The notes below the pieces were generated by a model. The model was not told the DNA's origin and made no database searches. It saw only the letters and a list, made by a program, of their open reading frames with translations. From Ralstonia sp. ASV6 (GTDB lineage: Bacteria; Pseudomonadota; Gammaproteobacteria; Burkholderiales; Burkholderiaceae), in contig NZ_JAELUI010000005.1 of NCBI RefSeq assembly GCF_016429285.1, positions 1-64,000 of the forward strand: a stretch of DNA of 64,000 bases. The letters are read 5' to 3'. Shown here one piece after another: positions 18,879 through 28,676 of the stretch (position 1 is the stretch's first letter; every line of letters begins with the position of its first letter). The position numbers were made by a program, and so were the translations under genes.

Positions 18879-19547
18879 ATGAACACTGTTTTGATCGAAG
18901 CCCATCCGTTGGTGCGTACGGGCATTGCGCACCTGCTGCGGACGCTCAAGGGCGTCACCGGCGTCACCGTCGTCGAGCCGGACGACGGCATGTTTGACGC
19001 CATTGAAACCAATGCCGACGCGGGTCTTCTGGTGATTGGCCTGCCGCTTCCGCATCTGGACGAGCTCTCGGCCATCGGCGAGATCATGCACCGGCCACAC
19101 GCACGCCACGTGGTCGTGCTGGCCGAATCTGAATCCCCCGACATCATCCGCACGCTCATGCAGATGGGCTTGTCGGGCTATACGCTCAAGCATTCGCCCG
19201 GCGAGGTCATTGCGGCCTCACTGGAACTGGTGCTGGTGGGCGGGCAGTACATCCCGGCCAGCGCGCTGCTGCCGGAGTCCCGCCTGGACGGCGCACCCAA
19301 TCCCGCGCTCGTCGGTGATCCGCAAACCGATCCCAAGCTGCTCGGCATTACGCCGCGCCAGTACGAGATTCTGGTGCTGCTGTCGCGCGGGCACCCGGTC
19401 AAGACCATCAGCCGCATGCTGAACATCTCCGAGGCCACCGCCAAGGCCCATATCAGCACGCTGTACCGGCGCCTGAAAGTCCGCAGCCGCACCGAGGCCG
19501 TCTACGTCGCCAATCAGCGCGGCGCGCGGTTGCTCTCCGTAGCCTGA
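18879..19547 (+). CDS. NarL/FixJ-type regulator with degenerate receiver
   Basis: 222 residues: an N-terminal receiver-like domain (1-120) and a C-terminal LuxR helix-turn-helix (GITPRQYEILVLLSRGHPVK, then ISEATAKAHISTLYRRLKV). The receiver has lost key residues. The acidic pair is reduced to EA (VLIEAHPLVRTG), and the phospho-acceptor Asp is replaced by Gly (LLVIGLPLPHLDEL, where D-x-P or D-x-x-P is expected). It is therefore unlikely to be phosphorylated and may be controlled by a ligand or by its amount. No kinase gene is adjacent. Good start: ATG 18879. Confidence 0.9.
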   Translation: MNTVLIEAHPLVRTGIAHLLRTLKGVTGVTVVEPDDGMFDAIETNADAGLLVIGLPLPHLDELSAIGEIMHRPHARHVVVLAESESPDIIRTLMQMGLSGYTLKHSPGEVIAASLELVLVGGQYIPASALLPESRLDGAPNPALVGDPQTDPKLLGITPRQYEILVLLSRGHPVKTISRMLNISEATAKAHISTLYRRLKVRSRTEAVYVANQRGARLLSVA

Positions 19548-19587
19548 TCCCACCAAGAACGAAAGCGCGCGTCGATATACTGGGCGC

Positions 19588-20454
19588 ATGCTTTCGTCCG
19601 TCTTCCGCTGGTTTTCCGGCCGCGCGCGTTCGCGGCGCCTGGCGCGTTACGCCATCTCCGATACGCATTGGTCGCGCGCGCTCGCTGGCCTGCCCTTTCT
19701 ACTGGATTGGCCCGAGTCCGACCTCGCACGCCTGCGTGAAACGGCCACGCTCTTCATCGCCGAGAAGGAATTCACCACCGCGCACGATCTGCCGCTCACC
19801 GACGAGATGGTGATCAGCATCGCCATACAGGCCAGCGTGCCGATCCTGGCGCTTGGCATCACGTGGTATCGCGGCTGGCGCGGCGTGGTCATCTACCCTG
19901 GCGAGTTCGTCATCCGCAAGGAGGTGATGGACGAAGACGGCGTCGTACACAACGTGCGAGAAGAAGCCGCCGGCGAGGCGTGGGAGCACGGCCCGGTCAT
20001 CCTTTCGTGGCAGGACATCGAGCTGGGCGGCGCGCTGGCCCAACCCGGCGCGCAGCCGTACAACGTGGTCATACACGAGTTTGCGCACAAGCTCGACATG
20101 CTCAACGGTGAGTCGGATGGCATTCCTGCGTTCTCCTCGCAGCTGCATGCCGGCATTGATCGCGAGCAATGGGCCGACGACCTCTACGCCGAATACGACG
20201 CGTTTGCAGACCGCTGCGAGCAGCTCCCGGAACATCGCTGGGATGCCGACCCGATTCTCTCGCTGCTTGATCCGTACGGCGCACAGCATCCGGCGGAGTT
20301 CTTCGCGGTGGCCTCCGAGGTGTTCTTTGTGGAGCCAGCCTCGCTGCTCGATACGCTACCCACGCTGTACGCGTTGATGCAGGCGTTCTACCTGCAGGAC
20401 CCGGCACGGCGCATGCTGCTTGCCGAGCAACGCCAGGAGGGTTTCCCGTCATGA
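19588..20454 (+). CDS. mtfA: MtfA-type zinc metallopeptidase (M90 family)
   Basis: 288-residue cytoplasmic peptidase. The zinc motif HEFAH lies at about residues 163-167 (VVIHEFAHKLDMLNG), with a distal HPAEFFAVASEVFF segment supplying the third ligand. In enterobacteria MtfA binds the repressor Mlc and affects glucose PTS control; that link is not evident here because no ptsG or mlc is present. 40 bp after the NarL-type gene, same strand. Length is normal. Confidence 0.93.
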   Translation: MLSSVFRWFSGRARSRRLARYAISDTHWSRALAGLPFLLDWPESDLARLRETATLFIAEKEFTTAHDLPLTDEMVISIAIQASVPILALGITWYRGWRGVVIYPGEFVIRKEVMDEDGVVHNVREEAAGEAWEHGPVILSWQDIELGGALAQPGAQPYNVVIHEFAHKLDMLNGESDGIPAFSSQLHAGIDREQWADDLYAEYDAFADRCEQLPEHRWDADPILSLLDPYGAQHPAEFFAVASEVFFVEPASLLDTLPTLYALMQAFYLQDPARRMLLAEQRQEGFPS

Positions 20455-20645
20455 GGGCATATCGCGACGTCACGTCGCATCGTATCGATGCCTGCCACCG
20501 ATACGCAGGCGCCCGCGAATATCCACACCTGGGCCCGAAATCTGAACACCTCGCTGCGTGTTGGAGACAGCAGAGCCCTCGATCTGGACGGACGCGGTAC
20601 CCTCACAATCGAACGCCAGGGGCTAACTTGATCCGCCGATCGCTG

Positions 20646-20670
20646 AAAAGCGCCCGATACATCGCTTTTT
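20646..20670 (+). terminator. Possible terminator after mtfA
   Basis: AAAAGCG (20646-20652) pairs with CGCTTTT (20663-20669) and a fifth T follows. Short stem, so moderate support. Confidence 0.4.
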
Positions 20671-20705
20671 GATGTTCCGCGACCACGGATTTTGCAGCCG
20701 GCGCG

Positions 20706-20735
20706 TTGCCCAAGCCCTTGTTTCTCTGGCATAAT
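20706..20735 (+). promoter_or_regulatory. Sigma-70 promoter for the L31 gene
   Basis: TTGCCC (20706-20711), an 18-bp spacer, and CATAAT (20730-20735). It predicts a leader of about 104 nt before ATG 20846. Confidence 0.6.
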
Positions 20736-20845
20736 CGCCGTTTCTCCACCCGGCAAGTGATTCGACGGCTGGTCGCACGGTGCGGTTTCTCACCAAAGCA
20801 CCTGTAGCGCGTCTCGAGTTGGCTACCTCTACACCAGGGCCCATC

Positions 20846-21106
20846 ATGAAAGAAGGCATTCACCCGAACTACCGCGAAGTCGTGTTCCAGGACATGTCCA
20901 GCGACTTCAAGTTCGTCACCCGCTCGACGATCCAGACCAAGGAAACGATCACGCTGGACGGCAAGGAATACCCGCTGGCCAAGATCGAAGTTTCGTCCGA
21001 ATCGCACCCGTTCTACACGGGCCAGCAAAAGGTTCTGGACACGGCCGGTCGCGTCGAGAAGTTCCGCAACAAGTTCGGCAGCAAGATCGGCAAGGCTGCC
21101 AAGTAA
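20846..21106 (+). CDS. rpmE2: Ribosomal protein L31 type B
   Basis: 50S subunit protein, 86 residues, starting [20 protein letters not shown]. It has no cysteines, so this is the zinc-free type B form (C-minus), often used under zinc limitation when a C-plus copy exists elsewhere. The conserved HPFYTGQQK segment and basic C terminus are present. The frame is open to 20780, but that part is leader. Single-gene unit with its own promoter and terminator. Confidence 0.97.
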   Translation: MKEGIHPNYREVVFQDMSSDFKFVTRSTIQTKETITLDGKEYPLAKIEVSSESHPFYTGQQKVLDTAGRVEKFRNKFGSKIGKAAK

Positions 21107-21151
21107 TACCGGCGCCGGAGACGGCTCACCACATGACCCGTCTCACTGGTC

Positions 21152-21180
21152 AAAAAAAGGCAGCTGCGGCTGCCTTTTTT
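21152..21180 (+). terminator. Intrinsic terminator of the L31 gene
   Basis: AAAAAAGGCAGC, loop TGCG, GCTGCCTTTTTT: a near-perfect stem with a T run. Confidence 0.92.
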
Positions 21181-21275
21181 GTTTCTCGGCACAATGGCAG
21201 GCCGCTCTCCTGCCCCTTCTTACGATCTGCACGCCGCCGTGCAACCGCGGCCGGGCCCGCCCGGTCTGACACCCG

Positions 21276-23066
21276 ATGAACACCACACGCGTCTCGCGCA
21301 TCCGCCTGACTGCCGCCGCCACCCGTGAATTGCCGCGTTGGCTGCTGCTCGCCATCTGCGTGATCTACGGCCTGTCGGGCCTGTTTTCGCGCGACCCGTG
21401 GAAGAACGAAGACGCCGCGGGTTTCGGTGCAATGTGGACGCTGGCTACAGGCAACAGCCAAGACTGGCTGATGCCAAACATCGTCGGCCGCCCGGTTGCG
21501 CAGGCTGGCCCACTGGTGTTCTGGATCGGCGGCGCGTTCATCCGCGTATTCGGCCAATGGTTTGGCCCGTCAGATGCATCGCGCCTGGCGACGGCACTCT
21601 TCTTCTTCGTCACCTGCGCCTGCATCTGGTATGGCGCTTACCTGCTCGGTCGCCGCGCCGAGGTCCAACCGTTCGAATTCGTCTTCGGTGGACAACCGAA
21701 CTCGCGCGACTATGGCCGTACGCTGGCCGACGGCGCGCTGCTGATCTTCCTCGCCTGCGTGGGCCTGGCGCAGCGCGGCCACGAGACCACGCCACTGGTC
21801 GGCTCGCTGTGCTTCGTCGCAGTCACGGTGTATGGGTTGATCCGCGCGCTGGACAAGCCGATCCAAGGCTGCCTTACCTACGGTATCGGCGTCGGATGCC
21901 TGGCGCTTGCAGGCGGACCGATCTTGCCGCTGAGCATCACCGTCGCCGTGCTCGCCATCGCGCGGGCCACACGCGTGCTGCCGCTGCGCCCGTTGCTGAC
22001 CGTGGCGCTGCCGGTGTCGGTTGTACTCGGCTGCTCGTGGCCGGCCATGGCCTACCTGCTGGCCACCAACCCGAACGATGCCGTCACCTTTGTTCGGGAG
22101 TGGGCGCGCTTCGACCGCCACCAGTACGCCGGCCCAACCACGCATTCGCTTGGCTACATTGCGCGCAACCTGCCGCTGTTCGCCTGGCCGGTATGGCCGC
22201 TCGCCGCGTGGGCATGGAAGAGCTGGGGCGGCATGCGCACGGCGCCGCATATTGCGCTGCCGCTGGCCGTGCTTGCCCCCCAGTTGTTGCTGCTGCTGTT
22301 GCAGCAACAACCGAGCGACGACGGCTTCCTGCTGCTGATCCCGCCGATGGCCGTGATGGCCACGTTTGCCCTGCCGACGCTCAAGCGGGGCGCCATCAGT
22401 GCAATCGATTGGTTTGCGCTGCTGGCCTTCACCGTTTTGGGCGGTACGGTGTGGTTGTTGTGGATCGCCAAGATGACAGGCTTCCCACCGCAACTCGCAC
22501 GCAACGTGTATCGCATCGTGCCGGGCTATCGGCCGGAATTCAGTTGGACAGCGCTGGCTTGTGCGTTGTTGGTAACGGCTGCGTGGGTACTCATCGTCGT
22601 ATGGCGCACGTCGCGCGCACCCAAGGCCATCTGGCGCGCGGTGGTGATCTCTGCGGCCGGCACAACGCTAATGTGGGTGTTGATGATGACGCTGTGGCTG
22701 CCCACCATCAACTATGCCAAGACCTACCGCGATGTCGCACAATCGGCCGCACTGGCGTTGCCGCGCACCTATACGTGCGTGCAGCCGATTCGCATGGGCG
22801 ACGCGCAGCTCGCGTCGTTCGCCTACTTCGGCCACATCCGTTTCGGCAGCCCGGAAGACAACTGCGACATCCTCCTGCGTCACGACCCGTACGACTACGG
22901 GGCACCTTCGCGCGTCTCGAACTATGAGTGGAATCTGATCTGGGAGGGCCGCCGCCCTGCCGACCGCGATGAGCACTTCCGCATGTACCGCCTGACGGAA
23001 GCGGGCGCCGCAACACACCCACCACCAACCCCATCTACTACGCGCCGGCGCAAGCTGCGCCAGTAA
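21276..23066 (+). CDS. Membrane glycosyltransferase, GT-C fold (ArnT/PMT-like)
   Basis: Polytopic inner-membrane protein of 596 residues with about 11-12 hydrophobic segments and a soluble C-terminal part. The first periplasmic loop carries the ArnT/family 39 signature: RDPWKNEDAAGFGAMW with an acidic pair, then NIVGRPVAQAGPLVFWIGGA. These enzymes move a sugar from a polyprenyl-phosphate donor to lipid A or protein. The acceptor is unknown, and no aminoarabinose genes are nearby. A MATE exporter gene starts 19 bp after its stop, so the two are likely co-transcribed. The start codon lacks a clear Shine-Dalgarno. Confidence 0.85.
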   Translation: MNTTRVSRIRLTAAATRELPRWLLLAICVIYGLSGLFSRDPWKNEDAAGFGAMWTLATGNSQDWLMPNIVGRPVAQAGPLVFWIGGAFIRVFGQWFGPSDASRLATALFFFVTCACIWYGAYLLGRRAEVQPFEFVFGGQPNSRDYGRTLADGALLIFLACVGLAQRGHETTPLVGSLCFVAVTVYGLIRALDKPIQGCLTYGIGVGCLALAGGPILPLSITVAVLAIARATRVLPLRPLLTVALPVSVVLGCSWPAMAYLLATNPNDAVTFVREWARFDRHQYAGPTTHSLGYIARNLPLFAWPVWPLAAWAWKSWGGMRTAPHIALPLAVLAPQLLLLLLQQQPSDDGFLLLIPPMAVMATFALPTLKRGAISAIDWFALLAFTVLGGTVWLLWIAKMTGFPPQLARNVYRIVPGYRPEFSWTALACALLVTAAWVLIVVWRTSRAPKAIWRAVVISAAGTTLMWVLMMTLWLPTINYAKTYRDVAQSAALALPRTYTCVQPIRMGDAQLASFAYFGHIRFGSPEDNCDILLRHDPYDYGAPSRVSNYEWNLIWEGRRPADRDEHFRMYRLTEAGAATHPPPTPSTTRRRKLRQ

Positions 23067-23084
23067 CACCCATTGCAGCGCCCA

Positions 23085-24431
23085 ATGTTCGCCACAGATG
23101 TCCGCCGTATTGCCGCGCTTGCCTGGCCGGTTCTGATTGGCCAACTGGCCGTCATCACTTTCGGTGTACTCGACACGGCGATGGCTGGGCGCGCATCGGC
23201 AGCAGACTTGGCAGCCATTGGGCTTGGCGGGTCGATCTATGTCACCGTCTACATCAGCCTGATGGGCGTGCTGCAGGCACTCTCGCCTATCGCAGGACAA
23301 CTCTACGGCGCGCAGAAGCACGGCGAGATCGGCGAAGAAGTCCGCCAAGCCATCTGGCTCGGAGTGGCACTGGCAGCCATCGGCATGCTGCTCCTATGGT
23401 TTCCTGCCCCGCTGCTCCACCTGGCAAATGCATCGCCGGAACTGGCGGAGAAAGCAACCGCCTACCTGCGCTACGAAGCGCTGGCACTGCCTGCGGCGCT
23501 TGGCTTCCGGATCTACTCGGCGCTGAATAACGCGCTGTCTCGCCCTGTGATGGTGACAGTGCTGCAGCTCGGGGGCCTCGTGCTCAAGTTCCCGCTCAAT
23601 GCACTGTTCCTATACGGTGGCATGGGCATTCCGGCAATGGGCGGCCCAGGCTGCGCACTGGCCTCCATGATCATCAGTTGGCTTTGGTTTGTCGCTGGTG
23701 CGGCCATCTTGATGCGCAATCCGGCCTACAAGCCGTTCGCGATTTTCACGCAGTTCTCGCCGCCAAATCGCACGCGGCTATGGGCGTTGATTCGCCTGGG
23801 TGTACCGATGGGCTTCACCTACCTGATTGAGATCACCTCGTTCACGCTGATGGCGATCTTCATTGCGCGGCTGGGCACGGTGGTACTGGCCGGGCATCAG
23901 ATTGCCGCCAACCTCGGGGCGGTGGCGTACATGGTGCCGCTGTCCCTATCGATTGCAACGTCCACGCTGGCAGCGCAGTCGATTGGCGCCCGCGATCGCG
24001 CGGCGGCTCGGCGTATCTCGTTGAACGGCATCAAGCTGGCGGTGATCTGTGCAGCGATTGTCGGCACCGCAGTACTCATCCTGCGACGGGATCTCGTCAG
24101 CCTGTACACGCATGACGCGGCAGTCCTGGCGATTGCGGTTCCGCTGCTGCCCTTCATCGCGTTCTACCAGATGTTCGATGCACTGCAGGTGATGGCTGCG
24201 TTCATTCTGCGCGCCTACAAGATCGCGCTGATCCCAACCGTCATCTACGCGCTCTCGTTGTGGGGCGTTGGCTTGGGTGGTGGCTATGTGCTCGGCTTCG
24301 GGCTTCTGGGGGACGGTGCTGCCGTACTGCGTGGCGCTGCGGGCTTCTGGGCAGCCAATGGCTTGAGCCTGATGGTGGCCGGCGCCCTGCTGGTTAGTTA
24401 TTTCAATCGCGTCAGCCGCACTGCCGATTAA
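23085..24431 (+). CDS. MATE family multidrug exporter (NorM-like)
   Basis: 448-residue inner-membrane antiporter with 12 predicted helices. The pattern IAALAWPVLIGQLAVITFG, DTAMAGRASAADLAAIGLG and SPIAGQLYGAQKHGEIG is that of NorM-type sodium or proton/drug antiporters. The second half repeats the layout (LGVPMGFTYLIEITSFTLMA). An in-frame TTG at 23073 is possible, but ATG 23085 matches the family start. It follows the glycosyltransferase on the same strand; the substrate is unknown. Confidence 0.92.
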   Translation: MFATDVRRIAALAWPVLIGQLAVITFGVLDTAMAGRASAADLAAIGLGGSIYVTVYISLMGVLQALSPIAGQLYGAQKHGEIGEEVRQAIWLGVALAAIGMLLLWFPAPLLHLANASPELAEKATAYLRYEALALPAALGFRIYSALNNALSRPVMVTVLQLGGLVLKFPLNALFLYGGMGIPAMGGPGCALASMIISWLWFVAGAAILMRNPAYKPFAIFTQFSPPNRTRLWALIRLGVPMGFTYLIEITSFTLMAIFIARLGTVVLAGHQIAANLGAVAYMVPLSLSIATSTLAAQSIGARDRAAARRISLNGIKLAVICAAIVGTAVLILRRDLVSLYTHDAAVLAIAVPLLPFIAFYQMFDALQVMAAFILRAYKIALIPTVIYALSLWGVGLGGGYVLGFGLLGDGAAVLRGAAGFWAANGLSLMVAGALLVSYFNRVSRTAD

Positions 24432-24514
24432 AGCCATGCATTAAACGACAGATTGCCTCCAGCTTTAAAAGCACGGAGTCAAGGCGAATACCGCAATTGA
24501 ATGGGAAGCAGAAA

Positions 24515-24545
24515 AGAAAAAACCCGCTGCAAGCAGCGGGTTTTG
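24515..24545 (-). terminator. Terminator of the Ala-Glu-Asp tRNA operon
   Basis: On the minus strand, AAAACCCGCTGC, loop TT, GCAGCGGGTTTTTT followed by CTTTTC, directly after tRNA-Asp. Confidence 0.9.
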
Positions 24546-24548
24546 ATT

Positions 24549-24625
24549 TGGCGGAGCGGACGGGACTCGAACCCGCGACCCCCGGCGTGACAGGCCGGTA
24601 TTCTAACCGACTGAACTACCGCTCC
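24549..24625 (-). tRNA. tRNA-Asp (GTC)
   Basis: 77 nt with encoded CCA. Acceptor GGAGCGG/CCGCTCC, anticodon loop CTGTCAC with GTC, T-arm GGGTTCGAGTCCC. Last gene of a three-tRNA unit. Confidence 0.97.
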
Positions 24626-24689
24626 GTGTCGGTTGCAAAACCAGCTAGAGACTGGCTTTGCGAACGAGCTTCTGGTTAAGCTCTTGTTT

Positions 24690-24765
24690 TGGCGTCCCCT
24701 AGGGGATTCGAACCCCTGTACTCACCGTGAAAGGGTGATGTCCTAGGCCTCTAGACGAAGGGGAC
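24690..24765 (-). tRNA. tRNA-Glu (TTC)
   Basis: 76 nt with encoded CCA. Acceptor GTCCCCT/AGGGGAC, anticodon loop CTTTCAC with TTC, T-arm GGGGTTCGAATCCCC. Middle gene of the tRNA unit. Confidence 0.97.
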
Positions 24766-24883
24766 AGAAACTGTTTTGCAACGCTTTCTGTCTTACGCTG
24801 CGAAGTCCGCTATCATAACGCACTTCTTTGCGTTTTGGAAGCCTCTTTTCAAATTTATTTTTGAATCGAATCTTCCGGCATTT

Positions 24884-24959
<76 letters not shown>

Positions 24960-25025
24960 AATCACTAACTGCACTTTACTGCTTGCTTCTTACCGCGTTT
25001 CGCTTCGTGTTGCAGCGAAAACAAG

Positions 25026-25055
25026 AGTATAGGGGAAGTGTTTAGCGCTTGGCAA
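25026..25055 (-). promoter_or_regulatory. Likely promoter of the tRNA operon
   Basis: On the minus strand TTGCCA (25055-25050), 18-bp spacer, TATACT (25031-25026). It sits between the end of gltX and tRNA-Ala, about 60 bp before the mature 5' end. Confidence 0.5.
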
Positions 25056-25088
25056 TACCCTTTCGCAAATTTTTTTGCGGCGCACCCA

Positions 25089-26486
25089 TCACGCAGCCAG
25101 ACGACGCAGAACGACGTCCCGGCCGAACAGCTCCAACACCGCATCGATCGACGGCGTCTGCAGTTGACCAGCCACCAGCAAGCGCACAGGCATCGCAAGC
25201 TTGGGCATCTTCCAGCCATGCGCGGCCAGCACTTCCTTTAAGGCGGCGCCGATAGCCTCGCGCTTCCACTCGGGCAGCGCGCTTAGCTTCTCGGCCAGCG
25301 CGGCAATACCTGGGCGCACGTCGTCAGTCAGATGCTGCGCGGCCAGCTCCGGCTCAATGGTCAAATCGGTGCGATAGAACAGCAGCGCGGTCTGAGCGAC
25401 TTCGCGTAGCGTGTTGGCGCGATCCTTCACCAGCGCAATCACATCTGCCAGAACGGGGCCACCATCAACCTTGCCACCCAGTTCTTCAATGAACGGTTTC
25501 ACCAGATCAGCCAGACGCGCGTTGTCAGCCTGCTTGATGTAGTGGTTATTCAGCCAGGCGAGCTTCTCGGGGTTGTATTGCGCGGGAGATTTGCCCAGGT
25601 GCTCCAGGTCGAACCACTCGACAAACTGCTCACGCGAGAAGATCTCGGCATCGCCGTGTGCCCAGCCCAGACGGGCGAGGTAGTTGACGATGGCTTCGGG
25701 CAGGTAGCCGGCGTCGCGGTAGCCGGTGACGCTCATGGCGCCGTGGCGCTTGCTCATCTTCTCGCCCTGCTCGTTGAGCACGGTTGGCAAGTGCGCATAG
25801 ACCGGCGGCGTGCCGCCCAGCGCGCGCAGGATGTTGATCTGGCGCGGCGTGTTGTTGACGTGGTCGTCACCGCGGATCACGTGGGTGATCTGCATGTCCA
25901 TGTCGTCGACGACCACGCAGAAGTTGTACGTGGGCGTGCCGTCCGGGCGCGCGATGACGAGGTCGTCCAGCTCTTCGTTGGAGATTTCGATTCGGCCCTT
26001 GACGGCGTCGTCCCACACCACGCTGCCGCCGATGGGGTTCTTGAAGCGGATCACGGGTTGCACACCAGCCGGCGGCGTCGGCAGGACCTTGCCGGGCTCC
26101 GGGCGCCAGGTGCCGTCGTAGCGAGGCTTCTCGCCGCGCTCGCGCTGGGCTTCGCGCAGGGCGTCGAGCTCTTCCGTGCTCATGTAGCACGGGTAGGCCA
26201 GTTCTTGCTGAACCATCTGCGCGACCACAGCGCGGTAACGGTCCATGCGCTGCATCTGATAGAACGGGCCTTCGTCGATGTCCATGTCCAGCCAGTCCAT
26301 CGCTTCCAGGATCACGTCGACGGCTTCCTGGCTGGAGCGCTCGACATCGGTGTCTTCGATACGCAGGATGAAATCGCCTTTCATCTTGCGAGCGAAGGCC
26401 CACGGATAGAGAGCCGAGCGGATATTGCCGAGGTGGATAAAGCCGGTGGGGCTGGGGGCGAAACGGGTGCGGACGCGCTGAGTCAT
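25089..26486 (-). CDS. gltX: Glutamyl-tRNA synthetase
   Basis: Class I synthetase of 465 residues that charges tRNA-Glu. The HIGH-like motif lies in [19 protein letters not shown], and EKMSKRHG is the KMSKR loop. Start at ATG 26486 ([13 protein letters not shown]); the frame is open 13 codons further up without family support. The tRNA-Glu gene is directly downstream on the same strand but has its own promoter, so the pairing may be only positional. Confidence 0.97.
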   Translation of the reverse strand: MTQRVRTRFAPSPTGFIHLGNIRSALYPWAFARKMKGDFILRIEDTDVERSSQEAVDVILEAMDWLDMDIDEGPFYQMQRMDRYRAVVAQMVQQELAYPCYMSTEELDALREAQRERGEKPRYDGTWRPEPGKVLPTPPAGVQPVIRFKNPIGGSVVWDDAVKGRIEISNEELDDLVIARPDGTPTYNFCVVVDDMDMQITHVIRGDDHVNNTPRQINILRALGGTPPVYAHLPTVLNEQGEKMSKRHGAMSVTGYRDAGYLPEAIVNYLARLGWAHGDAEIFSREQFVEWFDLEHLGKSPAQYNPEKLAWLNNHYIKQADNARLADLVKPFIEELGGKVDGGPVLADVIALVKDRANTLREVAQTALLFYRTDLTIEPELAAQHLTDDVRPGIAALAEKLSALPEWKREAIGAALKEVLAAHGWKMPKLAMPVRLLVAGQLQTPSIDAVLELFGRDVVLRRLAA

Positions 26487-26626
26487 AGGAATGGCGAAAT
26501 GAACAAGGCCGCGCAATGGGATCATCAGCGGCCTCTGTCAAAACGCAAATTATAGCAACCGCGCCCTGCTCCCTTGCCGTCGCGTTCGCGTTAAGACCAG
26601 GCGGTTGGTATTGCCGGCGAGATGCC

Positions 26627-28564
26627 TCACCGGGTCAGCGGCAGCCATAGCGTGAAGTGCGTTCCCGTTGGCCCTGAACGCCAACCCACCGTGCCGCCGA
26701 TGGCATGGGCGCGGCGTTGCTGGTTGTGCAAACCCCGCCCGGCGGCGGTGCCCAGCGCATGCCTGACGTCGAAGCCTTGGCCGTTATCGTCGATGCTCAC
26801 CGTCACGCCCTCCCCCACACGGGCGGTGACCACACGAATCTCGCTGGCGCGGGTGTGGTGCAGGATGTTGGCGATGCTCTCCTGCACGATGCGCAGGATG
26901 TGCAGTGCGCTGGAAGGGTCCAGCCATGGCAGCGCGGGCAGCGCCTGCACCTCCCACCGCAGGGCGATGCCGGAGCCCTCCAGGCGAGGCTCCAGGCGAA
27001 AGCGCAGCGTGGCCAGCAGGAGCAACAGGTCGGCTTCGATGGGCTCCATCGAATCGATGGTCAGCTTCAGGTCATCCAGGCAGCCCTTGAGGATTTGCGA
27101 GACCTTGAGATCGCTCACACCGCCGTGCTCTACCGACCGGATCGCGCTGATCAACGATGCGCCGAGCCCATCGTGCATGTCCTGCATCAAGCGTTGCCGC
27201 TCGTCGCTGATGGTTTGCCGCAGCGCGGCCTCGCGCAGCAGGCGGTGGCTCTCTTCCAGCTCCGCCTCGCGCGCTTGCAGGCGATACGCCAGATTTGCAT
27301 TGACCTGCTCGACTTCAACAATCGCACTGATATAGCGCCGGTACATCAGGAAGCCGAACACGCCGAATGTGACGGCGTTGGCATATGCGCCGAGAAACCA
27401 GCCCTCCACGCTGATCACGTTGTTGTAGATCAGCCATTCCGACATCCCCAGCAAGCTGCAGACACACAGGCCCACCGCCACCAGAAGCCCATCCACCGAG
27501 CGCCGCCAGGAACTGATGGCCCCGACCACGCTGACCACCACGCTCTGCACTACGGCAACACCGTAAATCACCGGCACGAGAATCGACGTGCTCGGATAGA
27601 CCGGCAGCACGCCAACCATGGGTAGCGACAGCACGCTCACCACCAACGACACGCCAATCACCGCGCGCGTCAGCCATGTGAGCCGACGGCCATGCAACTG
27701 CCGCATAAATAGATGAATAACCGTCAGTAGCCAGAACAACGCGTTGCTGGTCAGCCAGGCAAACCAGCCGCCAACGATTGGCAAGCCCACGTAGTAGTGC
27801 AGATGCCCAGCAAACGAAACGGCAGCAAGGTGGAAGAACAGCAGATAGCGGCGCTCATGACCGCGCCGGAACCACACGAACAGGGCAAAGACACCCACCG
27901 CCAAGAATGCCGCGCTAAGCGTTGCCGGCAATTCGCGCTGCAGCCACTGTCGGGCGTAGTAGCGTCCGCGCAATGCATCGGCAGGCCCGAGCCAGAACGA
28001 GGAGATGGCTTCCCGAGTATGCGGTGGGTGTTGGATACGAATCAGGATTTCCGTCGGTGGCGCATCCTCTACCGCGTTGTCCAGCACCACCCACAGGGGC
28101 GTGAACAGGCTATTCCATAGCGGGCCGTGTTCTTGCGCCCGATGCACCAGCCTGCCGTTGGCATACACGGCGATGGTGCCCTCAGTCTTGATGCGAACGC
28201 CGTACAGCACCAGCGGTTGACCAGGATTGGGCAATCCCCGTACAGGCAATCTGTACCAGTCTGTGCGGACGCTGCCAGCGGCACCTGCGTTCGGGCCGGT
28301 TTGCTGCGGCAGGGCGAACGGCTGCGCATAGGGCAACACGACGGGTTGCCAGACACCCGGCAAGGTCTTGCTATCCACGGTTGCGGGCGGTGGTGTCCGA
28401 TCCGGCACATCGGTGCTCAGCAAATCGGCCTGCGTGAGATGCCGTGTAGCGTCGGGCAACTGCGTGCCATCCGCTTTCAGATACCAGACGCCTACCGCCA
28501 TCAACAATGCCAACGACAAAGCAAAGACCGCGTTGGCAAATAGAGAAGCGGGCAGGATTTTCAT
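26627..28564 (-). CDS. Sensor histidine kinase with 7TM sensor module
   Basis: 645 residues. An N-terminal membrane anchor is followed by a periplasmic beta-rich domain (about 40-200), seven predicted membrane helices (about 210-425), a short coiled coil, then a HisKA_3-type dimer domain with the phospho-acceptor in LMQDMHDGLGASL. The ATPase has an N box (IVQESIANILHH) and G1 box (DDNGQGFD). The layout resembles 7TMR-DISM kinases, whose periplasmic part may bind small carbohydrates or peptides (family knowledge). The partner regulator is 112 bp upstream on the same strand. Confidence 0.9.
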   Translation of the reverse strand: MKILPASLFANAVFALSLALLMAVGVWYLKADGTQLPDATRHLTQADLLSTDVPDRTPPPATVDSKTLPGVWQPVVLPYAQPFALPQQTGPNAGAAGSVRTDWYRLPVRGLPNPGQPLVLYGVRIKTEGTIAVYANGRLVHRAQEHGPLWNSLFTPLWVVLDNAVEDAPPTEILIRIQHPPHTREAISSFWLGPADALRGRYYARQWLQRELPATLSAAFLAVGVFALFVWFRRGHERRYLLFFHLAAVSFAGHLHYYVGLPIVGGWFAWLTSNALFWLLTVIHLFMRQLHGRRLTWLTRAVIGVSLVVSVLSLPMVGVLPVYPSTSILVPVIYGVAVVQSVVVSVVGAISSWRRSVDGLLVAVGLCVCSLLGMSEWLIYNNVISVEGWFLGAYANAVTFGVFGFLMYRRYISAIVEVEQVNANLAYRLQAREAELEESHRLLREAALRQTISDERQRLMQDMHDGLGASLISAIRSVEHGGVSDLKVSQILKGCLDDLKLTIDSMEPIEADLLLLLATLRFRLEPRLEGSGIALRWEVQALPALPWLDPSSALHILRIVQESIANILHHTRASEIRVVTARVGEGVTVSIDDNGQGFDVRHALGTAAGRGLHNQQRRAHAIGGTVGWRSGPTGTHFTLWLPLTR

Positions 28565-28676
28565 GCCGCAAGCATATCGCCGGCAGCATCAAATCAAGTT
28601 CCCGGTTTTACCCCCTCGCAAGAGGGGAATGACGAATGCGCGGTGATTGAAAAAGGGCGAAACCGCAGTCCACGCG

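Larger units (their letters stand above)
20455..20845. other. 391-bp stretch between mtfA and the L31 gene
   Basis: No credible gene. It contains a short hairpin with a T run at 20646-20670 and a good promoter at 20706-20735, described separately. Confidence 0.6.

Noticed and set aside
21338-22927. 529-codon frame inside the glycosyltransferase gene
   Set aside because: Out-of-frame, Arg/Ala-rich; the other frame has clear membrane segments and the GT-C motif.
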